From Rhodoflexus caldus (GTDB taxonomy: Bacteria; Bacteroidota; Bacteroidia; Cytophagales; Thermoflexibacteraceae), in contig NZ_JAJPRF010000003.1 of NCBI RefSeq assembly GCF_021206925.1, positions 372,001-436,000 of the forward strand: a stretch of DNA of 64,000 nucleotides, in the 5' to 3' direction. Positions 18,201-26,981 of the stretch are shown here, one piece after another (the stretch's first letter is position 1; each line of letters begins with the position of its first letter). Under the pieces are notes generated by a model that saw only the letters and a program-made list of their open reading frames with translations, was not told the origin of the DNA and did not search any database. A program made the translations under genes and the position numbers.

Positions 18201-18433
18201 CCCGTAGCGAGCAACGCCGCCCGGTAGATGGAGAAATCAATACGGCATGTGCTTCCGCTTGTCCTTCAGATGCAATCGTATTTGGCGACTTGAACGACCC
18301 TTCATCTCGCATTTCCAAGCTGCTTGATAACGAAGTGAAAGAGCGTGCATACAATGTTCTTTCCGAAATCAGCACCAAACCAAACGTATATTACCTGACC
18401 AAAGTCCGCAACAAGGATAAGGCACAGGCATAA
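15224..18433 (+). CDS. actB: Alternative complex III subunit ActB, molybdopterin-like/iron-sulfur protein
   Basis: A 1069-residue fusion of a molybdopterin-oxidoreductase-like domain and a ferredoxin domain, as expected for ActB. A Tat motif (TRRDFLKLMG, Arg49-Arg50) is followed by a lipobox-like SLAAC with Cys68, so export and lipid anchoring are likely. The first 750 residues resemble the molybdopterin fold; ACIII members are known to lack the cofactor. The C-terminal iron-sulfur part has CTGCSACVVAC near 823, CQHCNNAPCETVCP near 892, CVGTKYCANNCP near 923, and CSLC plus ACASACP near 978 and 1009. The Thr in CVGTKYC replaces a cluster cysteine, which fits the 3Fe-4S cluster of the family. 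Confidence 0.95.
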   Translation: MEETKKIYWKGIEELTNDAEFVKYAEKEFPHYLPIKDSYGDNESAEPTRRDFLKLMGFSVAAVSLAACETPVKKAIPWLNKPESVDPSISNYYASTFLDGSDYCSVVVKARDGRPIFIEGNTFSNVTKGGISATATASIMSLYDIEKAKAPSKGGKETDWATIDKEITDQLLQIAQAGGQIRIVSNTIMSPSTQGVINEFIAKYPTTKHVSYDQVSAHGILQANAQQFGKAMIPSYHFDKAETIVTFGADFLGTWISPVEYAKQFNATRKIGKDKKTMSRLYAFESIMSITGATADYRTPIKPSQEGLAVAKLYNLIAQKAGKATVQVSDVKVPYLEAAADKLWSTKGKSLVVSGSNDVNVQLMVNAINEMLESYGSTIDTAVPSFQKRGNDAEMAAFVKEVESGAVQAVIFLNANPVYDHPMGVSLEAALKGKKVQLTVGISDRLNETTSLCGYHAPDSHFLESWNDAEPKKGHFSLGQPAIAHIFNTRQAQQSLLTWAGSTTDYYTFIRNFWKANLFKLQNKETEFESFWNRSLHNGVFEPAELGGYTSVFEKSAAAGAVDMNAVAAQVEANYKAGNAMELVIYQKVAIGTGTQANNPYLHETPDPISKACWGNYISIPVSLATQLGFSQKEGKTQMGKLTVGKHTVELPVLIQPGQAKETVAVAIGFGRKDAGKVATEAGGANAYPLASMLGDAVRFANLKDVKLEKVEERVRLAQTQTHETFMGRESIIQETILAEYVKNPKAGRYEPMIATYKGTERPTDISMWDIRGDGYGKKSGELTDYEKTLWENRKEALGVSSGAADIHVYANHHWGMAIDLNSCTGCSACVVACHIENNVPIVGKKEIINRREMHWIRIDRYYSSDGAPKDYDALEIASENPEVVFQPMMCQHCNNAPCETVCPVAATTHSSEGLNQMTYNRCVGTKYCANNCPYKVRRFNWFRYHQNNEFDYHMNNDLGRMVLNPDVTVRSRGVMEKCSLCVQRIQSGKLKARSEQRRPVDGEINTACASACPSDAIVFGDLNDPSSRISKLLDNEVKERAYNVLSEISTKPNVYYLTKVRNKDKAQA

Positions 18434-18465
18434 TCAACATTAGGGGAAATTAAAACTTACAGCAT

Positions 18466-19896
18466 ATGCAAATTATATCTGAAGTAAGGGAACCATTGGT
18501 AACAGGCGGAAAAACCATTAAAGACGTTACCAATGACATTGCCCGCCACGTAGAAAATCAGCCTACTCGGTTGTGGTTTATCTGCATGGCTATCTCAATC
18601 ATCTTATTAGGTACAGGTGGTTACTTTGTAGGCGATTTGGCTTGGAACGGCATTGGTCGCTGGGGGCTTAACAAGACCGTTCAGTGGGCTTGGGACATTA
18701 CCAACTTCGTATGGTGGGTAGGTATTGGTCACGCGGGTACACTGATTTCAGCTATCTTGTTGTTGTTCCGTCAGAAGTGGCGTACGTCTATCAACCGCGC
18801 AGCAGAAGCGATGACTATTTTTGCCGTTATCTGTGCGGCATTCTGGCCGGTAATCCACATGGGTCGTCCGTGGGTAGGTGCCTACTGGGTATTGCCATTG
18901 CCCAACACGTTTGGCTCTCTGTGGGTAAACTTTAACTCACCGCTTTTGTGGGACGTGTTCGCGATTTCTACCTACTTCTCAGTATCATTAGTGTTCTGGT
19001 ACGTAGGCTTGATTCCGGATTTTGCAACCATCCGCGACCGCGCTACTTCAGCAGCATCACGTTTCTTCTATGGTATCCTTAGCTTCGGATGGACAGGTTC
19101 TGCCAAAGACTGGATGCACTATGAAGCAGTATCTCTGATTTTAGCAGGTCTTTCTACGCCGCTTGTACTTTCTGTACACACCATCGTAAGTTTTGACTTT
19201 GCAACCTCTGTTATTCCCGGTTGGCACACCACCATCTTCCCTCCATACTTCGTTGCCGGTGCGATTTTCTCCGGTTTTGCAATGGTATTGACGCTGATGC
19301 TGGTAATCCGCAAGGTGTATCGCTTGGAAGACTATATCACAATGGAGCACATTGAGATGATGAACATCATCATTATCGTAACAGGCTCTATCGTAGGTAT
19401 CGCCTATACAACAGAGTTCTTTATAGCATGGTATTCCGGTGTGGAATATGAACAATACGCATTCATCAACCGCGCTACCGGGCCTTACTGGTGGGCTTAT
19501 TGGGCAATGATGACCTGCAACGTAATTTCTCCTCAGTTGTTCTGGATTAAGAAAATACGCACCAGCTTGGTTTGGACATTCTTCCTGTCTATTATTGTGA
19601 ATATCGGTATGTGGTTCGAGCGTTTTGTAATTATTGTTACTTCTCTGCATCGCGACTACCTGCCTTCAAGTTGGGTATATTTCACTCCGACTATTCACGA
19701 CATCATGTCATATGTATTCACCTTTGGCTTATTCTTCTCCCTGTTCTTCCTGTTTGCTAAATTCTTCCCGGTAGTAAATATGGCAGAAGTAAAAGCTGTT
19801 TTGAAAGACAGCAATTCCAAAGTTTATCGCGCGCGCCGCACACTTGTGAATGAACCTTTACCACAGTTAGAAGAAAACACAGTAGAAGCCAAATAA
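18466..19896 (+). CDS. actC: Alternative complex III subunit ActC, NrfD/PsrC-like quinol-binding membrane protein
   Basis: A 476-residue polytopic membrane protein of the NrfD/polysulfide reductase subunit family, with about ten hydrophobic segments. It provides a quinol site facing the periplasm and is one of the two large membrane subunits of ACIII. Typical stretches are [40 protein letters not shown] and [11 protein letters not shown]. It begins 32 bases after actB and is followed after 14 bases by actD, so translation of the block is tightly linked. Confidence 0.96.
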   Translation: MQIISEVREPLVTGGKTIKDVTNDIARHVENQPTRLWFICMAISIILLGTGGYFVGDLAWNGIGRWGLNKTVQWAWDITNFVWWVGIGHAGTLISAILLLFRQKWRTSINRAAEAMTIFAVICAAFWPVIHMGRPWVGAYWVLPLPNTFGSLWVNFNSPLLWDVFAISTYFSVSLVFWYVGLIPDFATIRDRATSAASRFFYGILSFGWTGSAKDWMHYEAVSLILAGLSTPLVLSVHTIVSFDFATSVIPGWHTTIFPPYFVAGAIFSGFAMVLTLMLVIRKVYRLEDYITMEHIEMMNIIIIVTGSIVGIAYTTEFFIAWYSGVEYEQYAFINRATGPYWWAYWAMMTCNVISPQLFWIKKIRTSLVWTFFLSIIVNIGMWFERFVIIVTSLHRDYLPSSWVYFTPTIHDIMSYVFTFGLFFSLFFLFAKFFPVVNMAEVKAVLKDSNSKVYRARRTLVNEPLPQLEENTVEAK

Positions 19897-19910
19897 ACAA
19901 CGTATCAATC

Positions 19911-20534
19911 ATGGCAATGGAAAAAGATAAGCACTATTTAATCGGCGTATTCAGCGACCATGACGATTTGTTGCATGGCATTGAAGATATGCGCGCCAAA
20001 GGTGTGAAAATACATGAAGTATATTCACCGTATCCTGTACACGGTCTGGAACATGCGCTTGGCTACAAGCGTTCGTGGATGCCCAAAGCTGCATTTGGTT
20101 TTGGTGCGTTAGGAACAACGCTTGCCATTACTATGCAGGTTTCAATGATGGCTATTGACTGGCCAATGATTATTGGCGGTAAGTCTTACTTGGCTGTTCC
20201 GGACTTTGTGCCAGTTAGCTTTGAAATGACGGTACTGCTTGCAGCTTTCGGAATGGTTGGTACTTTCTTAGTTACCAGAGATTTGAAACCTTACAAAGTA
20301 CCTCGCATTTTTGATATTCGGGCAACAGACGACAAACACATTGTAGCTGTTGATTTGGCTGCCAATAAGCTATCCGAAGAACAAATTTCATCTTTGTTCA
20401 AAGAGGCTCACGCAGAGGAAGTATATCGCCGTGATTTTGCAGATGAAGAGAAATCTCCTTCTTTCATCAGCTATATGGTAGATTTATTTACCAACGGTGT
20501 AACTCGTTCAAGCCGAATTTCAACTCATCGTTAA
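19911..20534 (+). CDS. actD: Alternative complex III subunit ActD (DUF3341)
   Basis: A 207-residue protein of the DUF3341 family. Two membrane helices (about 58-80 and 96-120) follow an N-terminal cytoplasmic part beginning YLIGVFSDHDDLLHGIEDM, with YSPYPVHGLEHALG before the first helix, both typical of ActD. It is a structural membrane subunit without cofactors. It begins at the ATG at 19911; a second ATG two codons later is equally possible. Confidence 0.95.
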   Translation: MAMEKDKHYLIGVFSDHDDLLHGIEDMRAKGVKIHEVYSPYPVHGLEHALGYKRSWMPKAAFGFGALGTTLAITMQVSMMAIDWPMIIGGKSYLAVPDFVPVSFEMTVLLAAFGMVGTFLVTRDLKPYKVPRIFDIRATDDKHIVAVDLAANKLSEEQISSLFKEAHAEEVYRRDFADEEKSPSFISYMVDLFTNGVTRSSRISTHR

Positions 20535-20554
20535 TTCCAAGCTCGTTTATAATC

Positions 20555-21205
20555 ATGTTTAAGACATCATATATCACATTGTTTGTTGCTGCTTCTGTGC
20601 TGCTGGCCGGCTGCACGGGAGCAAGTGGCGATGACCCCGGCGTAGAATATGCCCCGCAGATGTATCATTCGGTCGCATATGACCCACTGTCGCAAGTAGT
20701 GGACGAGACCAGTCCTTACTACAATTCTGCTCCTTTCAACGACTATCAGGGAAAGAAGAAAATCAACCTGATGACTCCTGTTGAAGGGGTCGTGGCGCGT
20801 CAAAATTATGTAGGTGCTACGCAGTCTGTTTTGCCTTCCGAAGACCAACCGCTGCTGATTTATGAGCTGCATAAAGACAGCCTCGACATGGCGGCTCGCA
20901 TTTTGAAAAACCCTGTTGCGTTGGATTCTGCCGGCAAAGTAATCGAGCAAGGTAAGCATTTATATCTTGGCTTCTGTGCGCCATGCCACGGGGTAAATGG
21001 CCAAGGCGACGGCAAAGTAGGCGAACAGTATAAAGGCGTTCCTAATTATTCTGTTGGCCGTTATAAAACCCTGTCCGAAGGTCATATTTTCCATGTAATT
21101 ACACACGGAAAAGGTCGTATGTGGCCTCATAAGAGTCAGCTTTCGCCCGAAGAACGCTGGAAAGTTGTTCATTATGTACAAAAATTACAGAAAGGCGAAT
21201 CGTAA
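20555..21205 (+). CDS. actE: Alternative complex III subunit ActE, monoheme cytochrome c lipoprotein
   Basis: A 216-residue lipoprotein cytochrome. The signal peptide ends in a lipobox LLAGC with Cys20, giving a lipid anchor on the periplasmic face. One heme site, CAPCH (Cys141, Cys144, His145), lies in a class I cytochrome c fold; the Met ligand is probably in HGKGRMWPHKSQL. The region before it (MYHSVAYDP, FNDYQGKKKINLMTPVEGVV) is the ActE-specific N-terminal part that binds the complex. It passes electrons from ActA towards the terminal oxidase or a soluble carrier. Confidence 0.95.
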   Translation: MFKTSYITLFVAASVLLAGCTGASGDDPGVEYAPQMYHSVAYDPLSQVVDETSPYYNSAPFNDYQGKKKINLMTPVEGVVARQNYVGATQSVLPSEDQPLLIYELHKDSLDMAARILKNPVALDSAGKVIEQGKHLYLGFCAPCHGVNGQGDGKVGEQYKGVPNYSVGRYKTLSEGHIFHVITHGKGRMWPHKSQLSPEERWKVVHYVQKLQKGES

Positions 21206-21232
21206 CAGAGCGCTGATGGTTAGACTTTAATT

Positions 21233-22570
21233 ATGATTAATGCGATGAAAGCTGAAGTACATCATCATAACATAGAAGAAAACTTTGTGTTTTCCGACAC
21301 AGCCAAAAAGTCAATTTTTACTGTGCTCGTGATTGGCATCATCATGTTTGTTATTGGCGTGGCAATGCTGGCCTTAGGCGGCGATTCTCATGCTCATGAC
21401 AGTCATGCCTTAGCAAACAACGGCGGCGATTTCGTTACCGTATCGGAAGGACACGACCACGGCCATGGGCACGCCTATCACTGGACAAATCGCCTGAAAG
21501 TAACTTTTTGGCATAATAGCGTATTCTTTATAGGTCTTACGATTGTCGGTATTTTCTTTACAGCTATTCAGTATGCGGCACATGCAGGCTGGTCTGCGGT
21601 ATTGAAACGCGTGCCTGAAGCATTTGGCAGTTTTCTGCCTTATGCAGCCGTATTGCTGATTGCGTCATTTGCTTGGGGCTATCATGAAATTTTCCACTGG
21701 ACAGATTCTTCTCTGATGGACCCTAACAGCCCTAATTATGACCCGATTATTGCCGGTAAGAAAGGCTTTTTGAATTTGCCGTTTTACATAGGCCGCATGA
21801 TTGTATTTATTGCCGGCTGGTACGGATTCTATTTCTTCCTTCGCAAAAATTCTTTAGCAGAGGATTTGGAAGGTGGCACACACCGTTTCTGGAAAATGAA
21901 AGTAATTGCCACTTTGTTCATTATTTTCTTTGCTATTACAACTTCAATAGCTGCTTGGGACTGGGTAATGTCTATTGATACGCACTGGTTCAGCACCATG
22001 TTTGGTTGGTACAACTTTGCAAGCTGGTTTGTTGCAGGTCTTGCTACCATTACGCTGGCTGTGCTGTACCTGAAAGATGCAGGCTACTTGAAGGCAGTTA
22101 ATGAAAACCACCTGCACGATTTAGGTAAGTTCGTATTTGCATTTAGCGTATTTTGGACGTATATTTGGTTCAGTCAGTTTTTGCTGATTTACTACGCAAA
22201 TATTCCTGAGGAAACTATCTACTTTGTAGAACGCTTGCGCAGCGACCAATACGGAAAGTTCATTTTTATTAATTTGTTCTTGAACTTTTTCTTTCCATTT
22301 TTGGTATTAATGACACGCGATGCTAAGCGCAAAGCAATTATCTTAAAAATCGTGTGTTATGCGGTTATCATCGGGCACTGGTTAGATTTCTACCTGATGA
22401 TTACCCCCGGAACCTTGAAAGAACATGGTGGCTTGGGGCTGTTAGAGATAGGTTTAGCACTTATTTACTCCGGTGCATTTGCTTTCGTAATAGCACAGGC
22501 ATTGGCTAAGGCGCCTCTGATAGCTAAGAACCACCCGATGTTGCAAGAAAGTTTGCATCATCATATTTAA
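21233..22570 (+). CDS. actF: Alternative complex III subunit ActF, second NrfD-like membrane protein
   Basis: A 445-residue polytopic membrane protein, the ActF paralogue of ActC, with about ten membrane helices. A second ATG four codons downstream (21245) is an equally good start. After the first helix there is a His-rich exposed loop, roughly residues 45-80 (SHAHDSHAL, then GHDHGHGHAYHW), which could bind metal. Later landmarks are WDWVMSIDTHWFSTMFGWYNFAS and FAFSVFWTYIWFSQFLLIYYANIPEE, typical of this family. It is the last act gene, and a long hairpin separates it from coxB. Confidence 0.95.
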   Translation: MINAMKAEVHHHNIEENFVFSDTAKKSIFTVLVIGIIMFVIGVAMLALGGDSHAHDSHALANNGGDFVTVSEGHDHGHGHAYHWTNRLKVTFWHNSVFFIGLTIVGIFFTAIQYAAHAGWSAVLKRVPEAFGSFLPYAAVLLIASFAWGYHEIFHWTDSSLMDPNSPNYDPIIAGKKGFLNLPFYIGRMIVFIAGWYGFYFFLRKNSLAEDLEGGTHRFWKMKVIATLFIIFFAITTSIAAWDWVMSIDTHWFSTMFGWYNFASWFVAGLATITLAVLYLKDAGYLKAVNENHLHDLGKFVFAFSVFWTYIWFSQFLLIYYANIPEETIYFVERLRSDQYGKFIFINLFLNFFFPFLVLMTRDAKRKAIILKIVCYAVIIGHWLDFYLMITPGTLKEHGGLGLLEIGLALIYSGAFAFVIAQALAKAPLIAKNHPMLQESLHHHI

Positions 22571-22578
22571 AAAAATTC

Positions 22579-22612
22579 GTGTGCAGGCAAAAACCTTTTG
22601 CCTGCACACTTT
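22579..22612 (+). terminator. Intercistronic hairpin between actF and coxB (attenuator or processing site)
   Basis: A perfect 14-bp stem (GTGTGCAGGCAAAA with TTTTGCCTGCACAC, 3-base loop) starts nine bases after the actF stop. Only three T follow, so it may stop transcription partly or stabilise the act message rather than end it fully. Confidence 0.7.
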
Positions 22613-22654
22613 GTCAAGCATTTAGTGTTTAATTTTATTTCTAAATAAAGCAAC

Positions 22655-23689
22655 ATGACAGGTCTTCTTCTTTTAACGGGTGGCATTTTGGTAATTGCCG
22701 TGTTTGCTTTGGTATATCGCATACTTTCTTTGGTAAATATTGCCAAAGGTAACCAAGGAAAGCGCGTCGGTACCAGCAATGCCGTAAACAGTTTTTTGTT
22801 TATTCTGTTTTTCTTTGTAGGCTTTGGGCTTATCTTCTGGTACTCAGGCAAGGCAAGTGAAAACTTCCTGCCCGAAGCTGCTTCTGAGCATGGTAAGCTG
22901 ACCGACAAACTGTTTTGGATAACAACAGCCATCACATTTGTTGTATTTTTTCTGACACACATTGTCTTGTTTTTTTCGCCGTATTTCTTCCGCTATCGTG
23001 AATCTCGTACTGCCTACTGGTGGCCGGATAATACTAAGTTGGAAGTTGCATGGACAGTAGTTCCTGCAATTGTTCTTACGGTGCTTGTACTCACCGGATG
23101 GTGGGCATGGCGCGATATTACTGCACCTGCTCCCGATGACAGCTTGCAAGTTGAAATTGTTGGTAAGCAATTTAACTGGATGACTCGTTACGGAGGCAAA
23201 GACGGTAAGATAGGTAAGTATGACTACCGTAAAATTGATGCTACTAATCAGTTAGGTATGGACTTCGCTGCTGACAAGTCTAATTTTGATGATTTTACTC
23301 CACGCGAAATCCATTTACCAAAAGGGAAAAGCGTATTATTGAAAATCCGCGCACGCGATGTATTACACAGCGTTTTCATGCCTCACTTCCGTGTAAAAAT
23401 GGATGCTGTGCCGGGTATGCCTACTAACTTCTGGTTTACACCCACTAAAACTACCGAAGAAATGCGCAAAGAGTTAAATGACCCCAATTTCAATTATGAG
23501 TTAGCTTGTACCGAAATTTGTGGTCAGGGACACTTTGCCATGCGCATGGTAATCGTCGTATCAGAACCTGAAGAATTTGAAAAATGGTATGCTTCTCAAG
23601 AGCCTTGGGCTAAGCAAAATGCAGACTATATTGCATCATTAAATCTCGAGAACAGCAAAGAGTTAGCTAGTCTTTTCAACCAGAAATAA
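22655..23689 (+). CDS. coxB: Cytochrome c oxidase subunit II
   Basis: A 344-residue subunit II of a heme-copper oxidase. Three hydrophobic segments occur at the N-terminus (one more than usual), then the cupredoxin domain. The CuA site is complete: His in RDVLHSVFMPHF, and CTEICGQGHFAM with Cys285, Cys289, His293 and Met296. There is no CxxCH motif, so this is an aa3-type subunit without the fused cytochrome c of caa3 oxidases; electrons would come from ActE, the extra ActA domain or a soluble cytochrome. It lies 84 bases after actF beyond a hairpin and 28 bases before coxA. Confidence 0.96.
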   Translation: MTGLLLLTGGILVIAVFALVYRILSLVNIAKGNQGKRVGTSNAVNSFLFILFFFVGFGLIFWYSGKASENFLPEAASEHGKLTDKLFWITTAITFVVFFLTHIVLFFSPYFFRYRESRTAYWWPDNTKLEVAWTVVPAIVLTVLVLTGWWAWRDITAPAPDDSLQVEIVGKQFNWMTRYGGKDGKIGKYDYRKIDATNQLGMDFAADKSNFDDFTPREIHLPKGKSVLLKIRARDVLHSVFMPHFRVKMDAVPGMPTNFWFTPTKTTEEMRKELNDPNFNYELACTEICGQGHFAMRMVIVVSEPEEFEKWYASQEPWAKQNADYIASLNLENSKELASLFNQK

Positions 23690-23717
23690 ATTTTTGCATT
23701 ATTAAACATTATCTGTT

Positions 23718-25586
23718 ATGGCAACAGTAGATATTGACTTGCACAAGTCAGTTGGTGAGCATGCTCACCACGATGACCATCATGAGGAGCATCACCATCA
23801 TGAGGAGACGTTCATCACCAAGTATCTTTTTACGGAAGACCATAAAATGATTGCCAAGCAATTCCTGCTTACAGGTATGTTTTGGGCAATTGTCGGTGGT
23901 ATTCTTTCCATTCTTTTCCGTTTGCAACTCGGCTTCCCCGATGCAAATTTGGAATTTTTGCGTCCGTTGCTGGGTGATTGGATTACTACCCAAGGTAAAT
24001 TAGACCAGAATTTCTACTTGGCTCTTGTTACCATGCACGGTACCATCATGGTGTTCTTTGTATTGACCGCCGGCCTGAGTGGTACTTTCAGCAACTTCTT
24101 GATTCCGCTGCAAATTGGTGCACGCGACATGGCTTCTGGTTTTATGAACATGCTTTCGTATTGGTTCTTCTTCCTTTCAAGCGTTATCATGTTCATTTCT
24201 CTGTTCATTGAAACAGGGCCTGCCAGTGGCGGTTGGGTGGTATATCCTCCATTGAGCGCTCTGCCTCAGGCAATGCCGGGCTCAGGTTTGGGTATGACGC
24301 TTTGGTTGGTCAGCATGAGTTTGTTTATTGTATCGTCTCTGCTGGGTGGTATTAACTACATTGCTACTGTTATCAACCTGCGCACAGACGGCTTGTCTTT
24401 CTCTAAGTTGCCACTGACCATCTGGGCGTTCTTCCTGACAGCCGTTTTAGGTTTGTTGTCATTCCCTGTGTTGTTTGCTGCGGCTCTGTTGCTGATTTTT
24501 GACCGTAGCTTTGGTACAAGTTTCTATCTGTCAGAAATTTACATCAACGGCGAGCCTTTGCATAACATGGGTGGCAGCCCTGTATTGTATCAGCACTTGT
24601 TCTGGTTCTTGGGACACCCTGAAGTATATATCGTAATGTTGCCCGGTTTGGGTATTACTTCTGAGATTATTGCTACCAATGCACGTAAGCCAATTTTCGG
24701 TTATCGTGCGATGATTGGTTCTTTGCTGGCAATTGCTTTCTTGGCATTTATCGTATGGGCACACCACATGTTCGTTTCAGGCATGAATCCATTCCTTGGT
24801 ACAATCTTCATGTTCCTGACGCTGATTATTGCGGTGCCTTCTGCGGTGAAAGTGTTTAACTATTTGGCTACTTTGTGGCGCGGTAATATCGTATTTACTC
24901 CTGCGATGTTGTTCTCTATCGGTCTGGTATCGTTCTTTATCTCCGGTGGTGTAACAGGTATTGCGCTGGGTAATACAGCAATTGACATCCAGTTGCACGA
25001 TACATACTTCGTTGTAGCGCACTTCCACTTGGTAATGGGTTCTGCTTCATTCTTCGGTATGCTGGCTGGCATCTATCACTGGTTCCCCAAAATGTTCGGA
25101 CGCATGATGGATGAGAAGTTAGGCTATGTACACTTCTGGATTACTTTCATTGGTGTTTACATGGTATTCTTCCCAATGCACTATATCGGTATTGCAGGTT
25201 TCCCTCGCCGCTACTATTCATGGACTAACTTTAATGCATTTGATACATTCTCCGATTTGAATGCATTTATCAGTACTGCCGCGATTATCACATTGAGTGC
25301 ACAGTTGATATTCTTGTTCAACTTCTTCTATTCAATGTTCAAAGGTCGTTTGGCTCCTGAAAATCCATGGCGTTCCAATACATTGGAGTGGACAACACCT
25401 CGCTTCCCCGGACACGGCAACTGGCCCGGTAAGATTCCTACCGTATATCGTTGGCCATACGATTACAGCAAACCCGGTGCGAAGGAAGATTTCATCCCTC
25501 AAACTGTACCATTCTCTGCTACTCCAGAATCAAACCTTCCTCATGAAAATGAGATGATTGAACTGGAAAAAGAGTTTGCAAAATAA
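23718..25586 (+). CDS. coxA: Cytochrome c oxidase subunit I
   Basis: A 622-residue heme-copper oxidase subunit I with about twelve membrane helices; it reduces O2 to water and pumps protons. Landmarks are the heme a ligand region in VTMHGTIMVFF, the CuB/cross-linked site WFLGHPEVYIVMLPG, the CuB histidine pair VWAHHMF, and HDTYFVVAHFHLVMG with the heme ligands. The Glu of GHPEVY marks the A1-type group. An unusual His/Asp/Glu-rich stretch (residues about 14-30, HAHHDDHHEEHHHHEE) precedes the first helix and may bind copper or zinc. Subunit III, heme synthesis and assembly genes do not follow here; a terminator does. Confidence 0.97.
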   Translation: MATVDIDLHKSVGEHAHHDDHHEEHHHHEETFITKYLFTEDHKMIAKQFLLTGMFWAIVGGILSILFRLQLGFPDANLEFLRPLLGDWITTQGKLDQNFYLALVTMHGTIMVFFVLTAGLSGTFSNFLIPLQIGARDMASGFMNMLSYWFFFLSSVIMFISLFIETGPASGGWVVYPPLSALPQAMPGSGLGMTLWLVSMSLFIVSSLLGGINYIATVINLRTDGLSFSKLPLTIWAFFLTAVLGLLSFPVLFAAALLLIFDRSFGTSFYLSEIYINGEPLHNMGGSPVLYQHLFWFLGHPEVYIVMLPGLGITSEIIATNARKPIFGYRAMIGSLLAIAFLAFIVWAHHMFVSGMNPFLGTIFMFLTLIIAVPSAVKVFNYLATLWRGNIVFTPAMLFSIGLVSFFISGGVTGIALGNTAIDIQLHDTYFVVAHFHLVMGSASFFGMLAGIYHWFPKMFGRMMDEKLGYVHFWITFIGVYMVFFPMHYIGIAGFPRRYYSWTNFNAFDTFSDLNAFISTAAIITLSAQLIFLFNFFYSMFKGRLAPENPWRSNTLEWTTPRFPGHGNWPGKIPTVYRWPYDYSKPGAKEDFIPQTVPFSATPESNLPHENEMIELEKEFAK

Positions 25587-25604
25587 TTGACGTAATCATT
25601 TGAA

Positions 25605-25637
25605 AATGACCCACTCGCAAAAGTGGGTCATTTTTTT
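25605..25637 (+). terminator. Rho-independent terminator after coxA
   Basis: An 11-bp stem (AATGACCCACT with AGTGGGTCATT) and a run of seven T close the act-cox transcript seven bases before the next gene. Confidence 0.9.
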
Positions 25638-25643
25638 GTACCT

Positions 25644-26015
25644 ATGGAAATAAAGGGTTTAGACCACATATCGCTACATGTGGCAGACGTACGGCAAAGC
25701 GTCGCATTTTATGAAGAAGTAATGGGTTTAATGCAGGTGAAAAGACCCGATTTTGATTTCCAAGGTGCATGGTTTAGCTTGGGCAACGGGCAGACCTTGC
25801 ATTTGATAGAGGGAAGAACAATGCCGCCGCATTGGGGCAGTCGGGCGACGCACATTGCTTTCGCTGTGCCCGATATAGCACTTGCGGCAAAGTACTTCGC
25901 GGGCAAAGGTGTTTTTCATACACCCATTAAGGAGCGTCCGGATAAGGTGAAACAGTTTTTCATTACAGACCCTGACGGGTATTGTTTAGAGATTTGCGAG
26001 GCGGCTTATGTTTAA
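25644..26015 (+). CDS. VOC-superfamily (glyoxalase-like) protein
   Basis: A 123-residue single-domain protein of the vicinal oxygen chelate fold. The N-terminal half contains GLDHISLHVADVRQSVAFYEEVMGL and the second half ATHIAFAVPDIALAAKYFAGKG and ITDPDGYCLEICE, giving the His and Glu positions usual for a metal centre. The reaction cannot be assigned; members include glyoxalase I, dioxygenases and resistance proteins. The ATG at 25644 lies just past the coxA terminator; the longer frame beginning at 25623 runs inside the terminator and is rejected. Confidence 0.88.
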   Translation: MEIKGLDHISLHVADVRQSVAFYEEVMGLMQVKRPDFDFQGAWFSLGNGQTLHLIEGRTMPPHWGSRATHIAFAVPDIALAAKYFAGKGVFHTPIKERPDKVKQFFITDPDGYCLEICEAAYV

Positions 26016-26028
26016 TCGCTGATAAAAT

Positions 26029-26059
26029 TTTGAATATTAGCGAGATATACCTACATTTG
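26029..26059 (+). promoter_or_regulatory. Bacteroidota-type promoter of rpmE2
   Basis: TTTG at 26029-26032, 19 bases, TACATTTG at 26052-26059: a full consensus match. The predicted leader before the L31 start codon at 26111 is about 45 bases. Confidence 0.78.
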
Positions 26060-26110
26060 CACTCCTTTTCCGAACATCAGGCATAGCATAAGTATTTTAT
26101 TCATACAGTC

Positions 26111-26359
26111 ATGAAGAAAGACATCCATCCAAACTACCGTGAAGTTGTATTTCTGGACACTCAGAGCAACTTTAAGTTCATCACCCGTTCTACCATTGAA
26201 ACAAAAGATACGATTGAGTGGGAAGATGGCAAGACTTATCCTTTGGTGAAAATTGAAATCAGTTCTGCTTCACATCCTTTCTATACAGGCAGTACAAAAG
26301 CATACGTGGCAACTGCCGGTCGTGTGGAGAAATTCCTCAAGAAGTACAACAAAAAATAG
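26111..26359 (+). CDS. rpmE2: Type B 50S ribosomal protein L31
   Basis: An 82-residue L31 of the type B (zinc-free) form. It begins [16 protein letters not shown] and lacks the CxxC pairs of the zinc-binding form; the C-terminal block [21 protein letters not shown] is characteristic. It is a component of the large ribosomal subunit. It has its own consensus promoter and a strong terminator, so it is transcribed alone. Confidence 0.97.
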   Translation: MKKDIHPNYREVVFLDTQSNFKFITRSTIETKDTIEWEDGKTYPLVKIEISSASHPFYTGSTKAYVATAGRVEKFLKKYNKK

Positions 26360-26375
26360 TCGTTTTATTGCGTAA

Positions 26376-26420
26376 AAATGAGTCCTTTCGGCATAACTAC
26401 ACCGAAAGGACTCATTTTTT
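26376..26420. terminator. Terminator after rpmE2, likely bidirectional
   Basis: A 17-bp stem (AAAATGAGTCCTTTCGG with CCGAAAGGACTCATTTT, 10-base loop) is flanked by A and T tracts on both sides. It ends rpmE2 and could also stop the convergent OsmC gene. Confidence 0.88.
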
Positions 26421-26493
26421 ATACAAAAGGTACATTGTTTTTGCGTCAATTATTCAAAATCAGATACTGCATCCGACAGGGCGCAATGGCTTG

Positions 26494-26928
26494 TCAGGTT
26501 TGTTCAGGTGTGGTTGGTAAAATTTCAAAGCTGTGCGAAATTTCAGCCGTAGAGCGTAGCATGGCAGCTACGGAGCAGTATTTGTCCACAGAAAGCGTAA
26601 TGGCTCTTGCTGCTTTTTCATCGGGGATAGCACCTGTTAAGACAAAATGCATGTGAATGTGCGTAAATACAGCAGGGATAGCATTTTCGGCTCTTTTGGC
26701 ACTGATTCGCAGGCGAATATCTTGCAGGTTGAGCCGTTGTTTTTTCAAAATATCAATCACATCTATTGCGGAGCAGCCACCAAGTGCCGCCAGTACCATT
26801 TGCATGGGGCGCATACCTGCATCGTGGCCGCCAATTGCCGGAGCGGCATCTATTTCAACCGTTCGGCCTGACTCATTAACTGCCCGCATGTGAAAGGCAT
26901 CATCTATGCGTTGAATATCTATAATCAT
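26494..26928 (-). CDS. OsmC family protein
   Basis: A 144-residue member of the OsmC/Ohr fold, thiol-dependent peroxidases that act on organic hydroperoxides. Both conserved cysteines are present: Cys52 in ALGGCSAIDV and Cys118 in DKYCSVAAM. The motif RPMQMVLAALGGC places it in the general OsmC rather than the Ohr branch. It is cytoplasmic, transcribed towards rpmE2 and divergent from the PhzF-like gene with a 53-base gap. Confidence 0.92.
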   Translation of the reverse strand: MIIDIQRIDDAFHMRAVNESGRTVEIDAAPAIGGHDAGMRPMQMVLAALGGCSAIDVIDILKKQRLNLQDIRLRISAKRAENAIPAVFTHIHMHFVLTGAIPDEKAARAITLSVDKYCSVAAMLRSTAEISHSFEILPTTPEQT

Positions 26929-26981
26929 TTGCGGTTTCGTGTTTGATTTTACAAATTACGTGAAAATACACAGTAACCTTT

